From JBNJEL01 sp051745835 (GTDB taxonomy: Bacteria; Bacillota; Halanaerobiia; Halobacteroidales; Acetohalobiaceae), in the NCBI GenBank assembly GCA_051745835.1, contig JBNJEL010000004.1, forward strand, positions 1-37,995: a stretch of DNA of 37,995 nucleotides. The letters run 5' to 3'. The position numbers were made by a program, and so were the translations under genes. How positions within the stretch are numbered: the first letter of the stretch is position 1; each line of letters starts with the position of its first letter. The notes beneath the pieces were generated by a model that worked only from the letters and a program-made list of their open reading frames with translations, had not been told where the DNA came from and did not search any database. Positions 22,648-30,981 of this stretch are shown in pieces.

Positions 22648-25500
22648 ATGGATAAATTAAAGAAGAGATTCGGGATAGTAATAATCTTATTAGTAGTTGC
22701 TGTAATTTTCTATTTTTTGAGTACTGCCAGTGGAGTTATTGATTTAAAAGTCAGCTCTATAGTAGGTTTAATTTTACTATTAACAGTAGTACTTATTGGA
22801 TTAGGGTGGCAAAATTATCAGTTGCGACAGAGAGTAGATGACTTAACAGCTGAAAAAAAGAGATGGTCTACAATCTGTGCTGAAGAGGCATCATCTAGAG
22901 CAGCATTGGAAGAACTTTATAATCATGTGATTAATACTCAACAAGAGATTATCTGTAGATTCCTACCTGATACTACCCTTACCTTTGTTAATCAAGCTTA
23001 CTGTAACTTTATCAATCGTACGCGTGAAGAATTAATCGGAACTAAATTAATTGATCTAGTTGATAGTAGAGCGGTTAAGGATAAGATAATAGCTAACTTA
23101 CAACAGGTGACAGAAAAAGGGGAGTTCTCTACTTACGAGTATAAGTTAAGTACTGACGAAGGAGTAGTTTGGCTAAGATGGACTGATTATCCTATCTTTG
23201 ATGATAATGATAACTTAGTGGAGTATCAAGCTATCGGATTAGATATAACAGAACAAAAAAAGCGTGAACAAAAGTTACGTCTACTTTCGGAGATGGTAGA
23301 GCAGTCTGATGATAGTATTGTTCAAACCGATTTAGAAGGTCGGATTGAGTATGTCAATCAGGCAGCAGAAGAGCTCTTTGGCTGGAGTAAAGAAGAGTTA
23401 CAGGGTCAGAAGCAAGATATATTTAATGCTGAAGATAATGCTCCAGAGATTCAAGCAGATATCTATCGTAAGATGGAGGCAGGTGAAGTTTATTCTAATA
23501 CTTTGCTTAACCGTAAGAAGGATGGTTCGATCTTTTGGTGTGATATGAAGATGATTCCACTACTTGATGACGAAGGACAATCTTATGCTTATATGTGTAT
23601 TCAGCGGGATGTAACTAAGGAGCGTGAGATTAAGGCTAACTTACAGCAGAGTAAGGAACGCTTTAGAAGCTATATCGACAATGCTCCTTACGGTGTTTTT
23701 ATTACTAACCAATCAGGAGAGATTATTGAGGTTAATCAGACCGGCATAGAACAGACCGGTTATAGTAAAGAGGAGTTATTAGACCTTAAGATTTTAGAGT
23801 TATATGATTCTAATTCAATAGAGGAAGTAAAGTCTGATTTTGATCAACTACAGACTCAACGAGTCATTAGCGGTGAGTACCTATTTAATAAACGGGATGG
23901 GACTACATTTCACGTTAAGGTTAGTTCAGTTAAAATTTCTGATAATAGATACTTAGCCTTTACGGAAGATATTACTAAACGTAAGCAGGCAGAAACCGCT
24001 TTGAAACGTGAGAAGAAGAAGGCAGAACAGGCTAATCGCGCTAAGTCCGAATTTTTAGCTAATATGAGTCATGAGATTAGAACTCCGTTAAATGTAATTA
24101 TTGGCTTTAGTGAGATATTAGAGACGCAAGTTAGTGACTTACAGCAGAAGAATTATCTTAAATCGATTGAGACTGCCGGTAAGAATTTATTGACCTTAAT
24201 TAATGATATCTTGGATCTATCTAAGATTGAAGCGGGTGAGCTAGAGATTGAGTATGATTACTTTGATCTTCAGCAGTTATTAACAGAGATGGAACAGATC
24301 TTTATGTTAGAAGCAAACCAGAAAGGGCTTGATTTTGTAGTTGATATTCAAACTGAACTCTCGTTTATCAAATTAGATGAGACTCGTTTACGTCAGATAC
24401 TGCTTAATTTAATCGGTAATGCAATTAAGTTTACTGAACAGGGTTATGTTAAGGTTAGTGCTGATGTAGAGCGAGTGGGAAGTAAGGAAGCTATCTTACA
24501 TCTAGCTGTGGAAGATACAGGAATTGGGATTCCTGAAGAGAAGCAAACTCAAATCTTTAAATCATTCCAGCAACAGGATAGTAAGATTAATCAAGAGTAT
24601 GGTGGTACCGGTTTAGGATTGGCAATTACTAAACGTTTAACAAAGATGATGGATGGCTTAATTGAATTAGAGAGCGAGGTCGGTAGCGGCAGTAAGTTTA
24701 AACTGCAATTTAGTGGAGTGAAGTATTTAGAGAAGAATCAAGCGATAGCAGAAGATAAGATTAATTTCAGCAATTATGAGTTTATGCCGGCTAAGGTATT
24801 GGTAGTTGATGATGTTGAATCTAACTTACAGTTAATTAAGGCGATCTTAAATGCCAATGACTTAGAGGTGTTAACTACTAAGCAGGGTTCAGAAGCGATT
24901 CAGTTAAGCCGACAAGAAAGGTTTGATTTAATCTTTGTAGATCTTAAGCTGGATGACTTTGATGGTTATGAGGTCTTAGAGCAGATTAAAGCAACACAAC
25001 TTAACCAAGCTACACCACTGATAGCTCTGTCTGCTTCGATTACTACTCAGGAAGTACGCAAGATTAAAGAATCTCGCTTTGCTGATTTCTTAACTAAACC
25101 GCTGCAGAGACGAGAACTACTTAAGTTACTAACTAATTACTTAGAGTATCAACAAGTAGACGGTAGGTCAAAAGATAACGTAGCAGCTCAAGAGTTGCCA
25201 AGAGTAGAAGATGAGATTAAGTTAAATGAAGTAGAAGATATTACCCGAGTTATAGATCGATTAAGTACAGAGTTTCTGCCACGTTATGAAGTAATCAAGG
25301 AGACATTTGTAATCAATGAAGTAGAAGAGTTTGCTGAAGATCTGTTGAGATTAGCTAAGGAGTATAATTTTAGCTGGTTAGCAGAATATGCTAATCGATT
25401 AAGGAAGTATGCAGCTAGTTTCGATCTCTTAAGAGCTCGGGAGCAGTTTGATAAGTTTAAGCATTTAGTTACTAAGTTAGAAACTGTTAAGGAAGAATAA
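22648..25500 (+). CDS. Hybrid sensor histidine kinase, PAS x3 - HisKA - HATPase - REC - degenerate HPt-like tail
   Basis: A 950-residue membrane sensor kinase. Two hydrophobic helices at about 8-25 and 35-52 leave almost no external domain, so sensing is probably cytoplasmic. Three PAS units follow (about 85-200, 205-330, 330-455). HisKA reads FLANMSHEIRTPLN with phospho-His475, and the ATPase has N-box LLNLIGNAIKF and G boxes DTGIGIP and GGTGLGL. The REC domain (about 714-830) has phospho-acceptor Asp765 (FVDLKLD). The last 100 residues look like an HPt bundle, but the expected His position reads FAEDLLRLAKEYN, without His. Start: ATG 22648 after AGAGGTGG; GTG 22639 lies in that site. It is the first gene of the unit with the partner-switch regulator 29 bases downstream. 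Confidence 0.9.
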   Translation: MDKLKKRFGIVIILLVVAVIFYFLSTASGVIDLKVSSIVGLILLLTVVLIGLGWQNYQLRQRVDDLTAEKKRWSTICAEEASSRAALEELYNHVINTQQEIICRFLPDTTLTFVNQAYCNFINRTREELIGTKLIDLVDSRAVKDKIIANLQQVTEKGEFSTYEYKLSTDEGVVWLRWTDYPIFDDNDNLVEYQAIGLDITEQKKREQKLRLLSEMVEQSDDSIVQTDLEGRIEYVNQAAEELFGWSKEELQGQKQDIFNAEDNAPEIQADIYRKMEAGEVYSNTLLNRKKDGSIFWCDMKMIPLLDDEGQSYAYMCIQRDVTKEREIKANLQQSKERFRSYIDNAPYGVFITNQSGEIIEVNQTGIEQTGYSKEELLDLKILELYDSNSIEEVKSDFDQLQTQRVISGEYLFNKRDGTTFHVKVSSVKISDNRYLAFTEDITKRKQAETALKREKKKAEQANRAKSEFLANMSHEIRTPLNVIIGFSEILETQVSDLQQKNYLKSIETAGKNLLTLINDILDLSKIEAGELEIEYDYFDLQQLLTEMEQIFMLEANQKGLDFVVDIQTELSFIKLDETRLRQILLNLIGNAIKFTEQGYVKVSADVERVGSKEAILHLAVEDTGIGIPEEKQTQIFKSFQQQDSKINQEYGGTGLGLAITKRLTKMMDGLIELESEVGSGSKFKLQFSGVKYLEKNQAIAEDKINFSNYEFMPAKVLVVDDVESNLQLIKAILNANDLEVLTTKQGSEAIQLSRQERFDLIFVDLKLDDFDGYEVLEQIKATQLNQATPLIALSASITTQEVRKIKESRFADFLTKPLQRRELLKLLTNYLEYQQVDGRSKDNVAAQELPRVEDEIKLNEVEDITRVIDRLSTEFLPRYEVIKETFVINEVEEFAEDLLRLAKEYNFSWLAEYANRLRKYAASFDLLRAREQFDKFKHLVTKLETVKEE

Positions 25501-25529
25501 ATTGTACTCTCTTAGAGGGGTGAAGATGA

Positions 25530-27125
25530 GTGGAGTCTAACTTTTTAATCCTAATAGTTGATGATATCGTCCGTAATGTACAAGTGTTAGGTAGTATGTT
25601 AAAGAATAACGGCTATAATGTAGCAGCAGTAACTAATGGGGAGAAGGTGCTAGACTTTGTTGATAAGAGAACACCAGATTTAATTTTATTAGATATTATG
25701 ATGCCGGGGATTGATGGTTTTGAAGTCTGTCAGAATTTAAAGAGTCAAGAAAAGACTAAAGAGATACCGGTAATCTTTATTACGGTGCTCAATAATTTAG
25801 AGGATAAGTTGCGCGGTTTTGAGGTAGGAGGTGTAGATTTTATTACCAAACCGTTTCAAAAGAAGGAGGTATTAGCTAGAGTTCGAACGCATTTAGAGTT
25901 AAAGAAAGCTCGGGAGCGCGCTGAGAACTATGTAGTAAAGCTAAAGAAACGAAATCAGGAGTTAGAGGATCTAAAGAAGGAGTTGAATTCGCAATTAGAG
26001 AAAGGTAAACAGCTACATCGTCAATTCTTACCGGACAAGCTACCGCATAATCGTCAGATTTCTACAGCTATCTACTACCAATTAGCTCAGCGGCTGGGTG
26101 GTGACTTCTATAACTTTATTGAGTTAGATGATAAGTTGATTGGCTATATTGTAGATATTACCGGTCACGGTTTGGATGGCGCTCTCCTTAATATCTTCAT
26201 TCGCGAGGCAATCAATAACTTTCTGCAGGATAAAACAGGCGCAATCAACCCTTCCGAAATTTTGGAATTTATCTATCATAAGTATAACCAAGAATCTTTC
26301 TCTGATGATTACTTTGTCTGCATTGGGCTTTTTGTTTTGGATAAGGATAGAATGAAATTATCCTATAGTAACTCTGGATTACAGGTGCCGCCGCTACTAA
26401 TTAAGGAGCATCAGGTACAGAAGTTGGATATAAGAGGGTTACCTATCTCTACAGCAATTGAGCGTGAGGCTTATGAGTTTAATGAAGTAGAGTTAACCTT
26501 ACAGCCAACGGATAAATTTTTGATTATGACTGACGGCTTAGTAGAGGAGAGGAGAGGAGGTAAGATGTATGGTAAGGATCGCTTACGAGGATTGGTAGAG
26601 GTAAATAAGTATCTACCGGTGAATGGGATCTTAAATAAAGTGAAAGAAGACTTTGAACACTTTATTGGTGATCAGCTGCGTTATGATGATTCTACACTTT
26701 TAGGAGTGGAGTATAATCCTGAGATTTTAAAGCAGAAGGTAATCGAGTTACCTAGTACTTATCAGGTCTTAGAGGAGGTAGAACAAGAAGTAAAATCATT
26801 TATTAGCAGCTGTTCGATTGAATTTGAGAAGCTACTTATGGCTTTGCATGAAGTTTTAGTTAATGCGATTAAGCATGGTAATTTAGAGGATGAAACCAAG
26901 CAGGTTAAACTTACAATTCAGATTACTAAGTGGTATGTTAAGTTAGTTGTGGAGGATAGAGGATTAGGGTTTGACTGGGAGAATACCTTACAACAAGAAG
27001 AGCTATATGATAATTGGGAAGATTCAGGACGAGGATTAAAGATCGCTGAATTAGCCTGTGATAGTATTTACTATAATGAGGTAGGCAATAAGGTCTACTT
27101 AATTAAGTTGAAATTAGATGATTAA
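25530..27125 (+). CDS. REC - PP2C phosphatase - HATPase regulator (HsbR/CrsR-like partner-switching protein)
   Basis: A 531-residue three-module protein. REC (1-122): VDD, phospho-acceptor Asp55 in LLLDIMMPG, and TKPF. A coiled-coil linker of about 40 residues. A SpoIIE/RsbU-type PP2C domain (about 170-395): RLGGDFYNF, VDITGHGLDGAL and LIMTDGLVEERRGG. An RsbW-type kinase domain (about 405-531): N-box ALHEVLVNAIKHGN, EDRGLGFDW and DSGRGLKIAE. One protein thus carries phosphatase and kinase activities for a STAS protein, with output set by REC phosphorylation, as in Pseudomonas HsbR and Shewanella CrsR. Likely input is the hybrid kinase upstream; likely substrate is the STAS protein at 27841. 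Start GTG 25530 is preceded by AGAGGGGTGAAG. Confidence 0.9.
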   Translation: MESNFLILIVDDIVRNVQVLGSMLKNNGYNVAAVTNGEKVLDFVDKRTPDLILLDIMMPGIDGFEVCQNLKSQEKTKEIPVIFITVLNNLEDKLRGFEVGGVDFITKPFQKKEVLARVRTHLELKKARERAENYVVKLKKRNQELEDLKKELNSQLEKGKQLHRQFLPDKLPHNRQISTAIYYQLAQRLGGDFYNFIELDDKLIGYIVDITGHGLDGALLNIFIREAINNFLQDKTGAINPSEILEFIYHKYNQESFSDDYFVCIGLFVLDKDRMKLSYSNSGLQVPPLLIKEHQVQKLDIRGLPISTAIEREAYEFNEVELTLQPTDKFLIMTDGLVEERRGGKMYGKDRLRGLVEVNKYLPVNGILNKVKEDFEHFIGDQLRYDDSTLLGVEYNPEILKQKVIELPSTYQVLEEVEQEVKSFISSCSIEFEKLLMALHEVLVNAIKHGNLEDETKQVKLTIQITKWYVKLVVEDRGLGFDWENTLQQEELYDNWEDSGRGLKIAELACDSIYYNEVGNKVYLIKLKLDD

Positions 27126-27149
27126 GTTAAATTTATGTAAAATGAAGAG

Positions 27150-27190
27150 GAATCTGTTAAGTAATGTGTAATAATTTATATAGCAGATTC
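27150..27190 (+). repeat. Inverted repeat upstream of cheD
   Basis: GAATCTGTTA (27150-27159) pairs with TAGCAGATTC (27181-27190), ten pairs including one T:G, around a 21-base AT-rich loop. The downstream side is TGTAAAAAAGC, so there is no T tract on the plus strand. It lies in the 100-base gap before cheD and could be an RNA processing site or operator. Confidence 0.5.
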
Positions 27191-27225
27191 TGTAAAAAAG
27201 CAGGCTAAAGTTAGGTGGTGTAGAG

Positions 27226-27810
27226 ATGAGGAAGAACTTTAGTTCTAAGTTTAATAAGTTACTCTACGAAATCTTTGCCGGGGAGTATTATGTTAGTACT
27301 AATTTGGACTCTATATTAACTACTTTACTTGGTTCTTGTGTAGCAGTCTGTTTAGTCGATAGGTTTAATCGGGTAGCGGGGATCAATCATATTATGATCT
27401 CTAGTAAGGCAGAATTAGAGAGGAGATTAGCTAATCCTGACGCACGGTACGGTATTCATGCAATGGAACTATTGATTAATGATATGTTAAAAGAGGGAGC
27501 AGCTCGTTCTAATTTAGAGGCTAAGGTCTTTGGCGGTGGTAATGTATTAGGCTGTAGTGATAGGAATGTAGGTTATGCTAATGTTGATTTTGCAGTCTCT
27601 TATCTACAACAGGAAAGTATTCCTATTTTAGCACGAGATACTGGTGGTGAGAGTGGACGTAAAATTTACTTCTTTCCGCAAGATTTTAGCGTCTATCTAC
27701 GTCGAATTGAGATGGAGCAGCGGTTAGAGGAGACTAAAAAGGAAGAATTAAAGTACTTAAATAGCTTAAATCGAAAGAGTCAAAATGATAACTTAACTCT
27801 ATTTGATTAA
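27226..27810 (+). CDS. cheD: Chemoreceptor glutamine deamidase CheD
   Basis: A 194-residue CheD, which deamidates Gln residues on chemoreceptors and in Bacillus-type systems pairs with CheC. The catalytic set is visible: Thr32 in LTTLLGSCVAV, Cys38 in the same motif, and His55 in INHIMIS. Further family motifs are KVFGGGNVLG, IGxxN-type spacing and GRKIYFFP. The C-terminal 35 residues are an extension ending NDNLTLFD. A similar LTLF ends the receptor-like protein encoded at 28440. No CheC or CheX gene is in the window. The ATG follows AGGTGG. Confidence 0.93.
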   Translation: MRKNFSSKFNKLLYEIFAGEYYVSTNLDSILTTLLGSCVAVCLVDRFNRVAGINHIMISSKAELERRLANPDARYGIHAMELLINDMLKEGAARSNLEAKVFGGGNVLGCSDRNVGYANVDFAVSYLQQESIPILARDTGGESGRKIYFFPQDFSVYLRRIEMEQRLEETKKEELKYLNSLNRKSQNDNLTLFD

Positions 27811-27840
27811 TGTCAGAATAAACTTAGGGAGGAATAATTA

Positions 27841-28152
27841 ATGGAGATTAATAAGAAGAGTAGTCAACGAGCAGAAGTAGTTGCCGACGAAAAGATTGAT
27901 ATTACTAATTCACAAGAACTAAAGAAGGAGCTATTGGAATTAATTGATTCTGGTTATCGCTTTATTACGCTTGATTTTAGTGCGGTAGAGAGTGTCGATA
28001 GCTCGGGATTAGGTAAATTATTATTAATTCATAAGCGTTTAAAGGAGCAAGAGGGAGAACTTAAGATTACTAATGTTACTAGTGATTATGTCCAGGAGAT
28101 GTTTTCGATGATTCACCTAGATAAAGTTTTACAGATTGATAATTTAGAGTAA
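27841..28152 (+). CDS. STAS-domain anti-sigma factor antagonist-like protein (phosphorylatable type)
   Basis: A 103-residue STAS protein of the SpoIIAA/RsbV class. The phosphorylation loop reads VESVDSSGLGKLLLIHKRL, with the DSSG motif at about 53-56 keeping the Ser phosphorylated by RsbW-type kinases. The start (VVADEKIDITNSQELKKEL) and end (FSMIHLDKVLQI) match the family. It lies downstream of the PP2C-HATPase protein and cheD in the same unit, so it is the natural partner-switch target. Whether it controls a sigma factor or a chemosensory or cyclic-di-GMP output is unknown. RBS: GGGAGGAA. Confidence 0.9.
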   Translation: MEINKKSSQRAEVVADEKIDITNSQELKKELLELIDSGYRFITLDFSAVESVDSSGLGKLLLIHKRLKEQEGELKITNVTSDYVQEMFSMIHLDKVLQIDNLE

Positions 28153-28162
28153 TTTAGTCGGT

Positions 28163-28198
28163 GGCTGATAGACTTCTATATCAGCCTTCTTTATTTTT
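28163..28198 (+). terminator. Rho-independent terminator after the first STAS gene
   Basis: Stem GGCTGATA/TATCAGCC (8 bp) with an 8-base loop and the T-rich tail TTCTTTATTTTT. It separates the kinase unit from the chemosensory unit. Confidence 0.85.
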
Positions 28199-28295
28199 AG
28201 GGGCATTATTTGATATTCAATATAACGCTATGGTTAAAATAACTAAAGTTAGATATTGTTAAAAATATTTAATTAATAATTAATATATATTTAAC

Positions 28296-28322
28296 TTGCT
28301 AAATAAAGGTTTTAAATATAAT
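28296..28322 (+). promoter_or_regulatory. Possible promoter of the chemosensory unit
   Basis: TTGCTA (28296-28301), a short 15-base spacer and a perfect TATAAT (28317-28322) in a very AT-rich intergenic stretch (28200-28439). Spacing is below optimum; no sigma-28 type sequence was seen. Confidence 0.35.
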
Positions 28323-28439
28323 AAGTTGAATTAAGTAAAAAAGAATTAATCTTTTAGTTAATTAAATTAATAAATAAATTTGACGTTTGATCTGTATAGC
28401 TTTACTTTAGCTAGGAGATTTAGATTAAGGAGGGGCTAT

Positions 28440-30278
28440 ATGCAGCAATTTAAAGATCATATTAGAGGCTTAACGATTCAAATTGAGTCCTTAGAAGAGA
28501 TGATTGCTGTAACAGAGGAATTTTATGGCTTCATTTCGGATGAGTTGCCTAAAATTGAATCTAATATTGATGATACTATCGAAGAAGCGGAGCTGTTGAT
28601 TAATTACTTTACTGATACTGAGGAAAACAAACAGGAGTTTGAAGAAGGATTTCAGATTAGAGAAATAATGGAAGAGATGCAAAGTAAGATAAATAGTGTC
28701 TACGACTCCCTATCCGCTCGGGAAAATATTGCTCAGATCTTACAGAACTTCGTTACGGATAATGATGAAGCAGCCCAATTTTCGCAGATATTAGGTTTGA
28801 TCGATGAATTAAATACTGTCTTAAGTAGATTAGAGAACCTTTCAATGAATGCGGTTATCTTCTCTGTTAAGTCTGATAAAGAGGGCGCGGCTTTTAGAGT
28901 TATATCTGATGAGATTAATGAGCTTTCAGGTGAGATACAGACAGAGTATAGCACAGTTAAGAAAAAGATTATTAATTTGCAGGAGTGGAATAATAACTTT
29001 GCTTCAGATTTAGAAGACTTAATTACTACCGAAGATAAGATAGCTAACGAATATCAACTAGAGATTAAACAGATCTTCTCTGATGTGTTAGATTCTCTCC
29101 AGACAACCTCTGATATTCTAAAAGATTTTATGTGTAACATCCAACAGGCTGTAGAGCCAATCTATGAAATTATTGTCTTGCTTCAAAACCAAGATATTAT
29201 CCGTCAGAATTTAGAGAATTTAATTAATATCTTAACTACTTTACAAGAGGAGCTTGATAACTTCAATTTTGCTGAGGAAGAGATAGCAGATATTCTTGAT
29301 ATGCTTGTCTTTAGTACTGATACTGCTCAACTTTCTCAACAATTAATGTCTAATATTTTAAATCAGCTTGATGAGTCCTTATTTGATATTCAAGCTAAAT
29401 TTGAACAGATGGATAATAATCTAGTAGAGATTGAAGAAGAGGGGGATGAGTTAGTTGAATTCTTTACTGGCGAGAGAATTGAAGGAGGAGAGGTTAGCCA
29501 AAGTAGTGTAGACTTAATTTATCAGCAGTTAGTTGATTTTGTGCCTGATTTAATTGAGCAGTTAGAAGAGTTAGACCAAAGGTATAAGCAGTTAACTACT
29601 GAACATAGTACCTTCTATGATAATATGGAGGGTTTGCAGAAGGGATTAGCTGATATAGATAAGATTGCTGACCGCTTTAAGAAGATAGAGGTTCTCGCTA
29701 AGATAGAGTATACCAAAATTAGTGATGGCGATACCTCTTTTATTGAGAAGATTGAGGATACGATTGAAGCCTTTATCGAATCCAGTCAGCACAATCGTGA
29801 GCTCTATCTTAAGTTAAAGAAAGATCTAGTGGCTGATTATGAACAGTTTGTAGAGCTTTCGAAGCAGAATCAAAAAGAGATTAATCAGTCAGCTGAGATT
29901 ATAGCAGAGTCAGAGGAAAAGTTATTATTAACTAAGCAGTTGATTAAGGATGCCATCTTAGGTTTACATAGTTCTAGTAAGGATTTGATTTCTCAGATAT
30001 TGGTGGTTAATGACAAGATGGACAAGGTCTATCAGTTAGAGCGTAAGGGAGAAGCAGTAATCGAGTTCTTAGCTAAGTTAGAAGAGGAGAGTAAAGAGTT
30101 AAAAGAGGAGTACTTAGCTCAATTAGAGTGTGATGAGTGGAGTGCAAGTAATCAGCGTTTACAGCGGTTGGAGGATAAGTTTACAAGTTATTTAGAGCGT
30201 AAGATAGCTCAAAAAGAAGTTACTGATCTAAATAATATTGATACCGGCAGCGCAGGGGGCGAATTAACTCTATTTTAG
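28440..30278 (+). CDS. Soluble receptor-like coiled-coil protein with CheZ-like QDxxxQ motif
   Basis: A 612-residue, almost wholly helical, acidic protein with no signal peptide or membrane helix; family uncertain. Residues 133-162 (LSMNAVIFSVKSDKEGAAF, then RVISDEINELS) echo the MCP hairpin tip pattern NAAVEAARAGE...GFAVVAxEVRxLA. Around 420-445 LAKIEYTKISDGDTSF looks like a second, weaker tip. Residues 249-258 read QNQDIIRQNL, with the Asp252-xxx-Gln256 spacing of the CheZ phosphatase motif (QDLTGQ). The C-terminus GGELTLF resembles the CheD tail. It may scaffold or dephosphorylate the CheY-like protein two genes downstream (inference). Start: ATG 28440, preceded by AAGGAGGGG; the frame extends upstream to TTG 28380 but that lacks a ribosome site. 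Confidence 0.72.
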   Translation: MQQFKDHIRGLTIQIESLEEMIAVTEEFYGFISDELPKIESNIDDTIEEAELLINYFTDTEENKQEFEEGFQIREIMEEMQSKINSVYDSLSARENIAQILQNFVTDNDEAAQFSQILGLIDELNTVLSRLENLSMNAVIFSVKSDKEGAAFRVISDEINELSGEIQTEYSTVKKKIINLQEWNNNFASDLEDLITTEDKIANEYQLEIKQIFSDVLDSLQTTSDILKDFMCNIQQAVEPIYEIIVLLQNQDIIRQNLENLINILTTLQEELDNFNFAEEEIADILDMLVFSTDTAQLSQQLMSNILNQLDESLFDIQAKFEQMDNNLVEIEEEGDELVEFFTGERIEGGEVSQSSVDLIYQQLVDFVPDLIEQLEELDQRYKQLTTEHSTFYDNMEGLQKGLADIDKIADRFKKIEVLAKIEYTKISDGDTSFIEKIEDTIEAFIESSQHNRELYLKLKKDLVADYEQFVELSKQNQKEINQSAEIIAESEEKLLLTKQLIKDAILGLHSSSKDLISQILVVNDKMDKVYQLERKGEAVIEFLAKLEEESKELKEEYLAQLECDEWSASNQRLQRLEDKFTSYLERKIAQKEVTDLNNIDTGSAGGELTLF

Positions 30279-30297
30279 TTAGGAGGTGTTAGTAGGA

Positions 30298-30597
30298 ATG
30301 GAGCAGGTTAATTTTCTTTTACCTGATGAGCTTAGCATCTATACCGTTAATGAGATTAAAAAGGATATAATTGCTACCCTCCAAGCTAAAGAAGCTAATC
30401 AGGATCTAATCTTAGATTGTAGTCAGTTAATAGAGCTTGATGCTGCTGGAATTCAACTACTATTATCTACAGCTAAGACAGCTTTACAGGAGGATTATAC
30501 TCTAGTAGTGGACTCATTTTCGGCTGAGGTTGAAGTTGTTTTAGAGCTAGCGGGGGTAAAGGAGATATTGGTAAAGGAGGAAGAGCTAAATGAGTAA
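30298..30597 (+). CDS. STAS-domain protein, non-phosphorylatable type
   Basis: A 99-residue STAS protein of the kind often found in chemosensory operons. The phosphorylation loop reads IELDAAGIQLLLSTAKTAL, so both Ser of the DSSG motif are Ala and RsbW-type phosphorylation is not expected. The surrounding strands (LILDCSQL, LVVDSFS) and the final VLELAGVKEIL match STAS. Start: ATG 30298, eleven bases after AGGAGG; GTG 30286 overlaps the ribosome site. The last eight bases overlap the cheY-like gene, indicating translational coupling. Confidence 0.87.
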   Translation: MEQVNFLLPDELSIYTVNEIKKDIIATLQAKEANQDLILDCSQLIELDAAGIQLLLSTAKTALQEDYTLVVDSFSAEVEVVLELAGVKEILVKEEELNE

Positions 30598-30970
30598 GCG
30601 GATTTTAATCTTAGATGATTCTAAGACAATACGTTCTTCAGTGGAGTATACATTAAGTAAGGAAGATTATGAGGTGTTAACTGCTGAAGATGGCAAGGAT
30701 GGTTTAGAAGTACTACAGGATAATAGTTCTCGTCGCAATAGACCGGATATGATCATTACTGATATTAATATGCCGCGGATGGATGGTATTGAGTTTATAA
30801 GTGAGGTTAAGTCACAGAGTAAGTTTAAATTTATTCCTATTTTGGTATTAACAACTGAGTCTCAAGACAAGATGAAACAGCAAGGTAAAAAGGCAGGAGC
30901 AGCAGGTTGGTTAGTAAAACCATTTAAGCCTGAACAGTTAATTACAGTTGTCAAGAAGTTTGTTAAATAG
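30590..30970 (+). CDS. CheY-like single-domain response regulator
   Basis: A 126-residue REC domain with no output domain. Acidic pair Asp9-Asp10 (ILDDSK), phospho-acceptor Asp58 (ITDINMPRMDG), Thr88-Thr89 (VLTTES) and Lys110 (VKPFKP) are all present. An insertion DNSSRRNRPD precedes the acceptor strand. It starts inside the STAS gene and ends 11 bases before cheA, whose kinase is its likely phosphodonor. Whether it binds a flagellar motor or another output cannot be told. RBS: AAAGGAGG. Confidence 0.93.
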   Translation: MSKRILILDDSKTIRSSVEYTLSKEDYEVLTAEDGKDGLEVLQDNSSRRNRPDMIITDINMPRMDGIEFISEVKSQSKFKFIPILVLTTESQDKMKQQGKKAGAAGWLVKPFKPEQLITVVKKFVK

Positions 30971-30981
30971 GAGGTCTTAAG

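Noticed and set aside
28380..28439. N-terminal extension of the receptor-like protein starting at TTG 28380
   Set aside because: The strong ribosome site AAGGAGGGG is placed correctly for ATG 28440, and the extension has no ribosome site.
28200..28439. Sigma-28 flagellar promoter before the chemosensory unit
   Set aside because: No TAAA-N15-GCCGATAA-like sequence was found; the region is simply very AT-rich.
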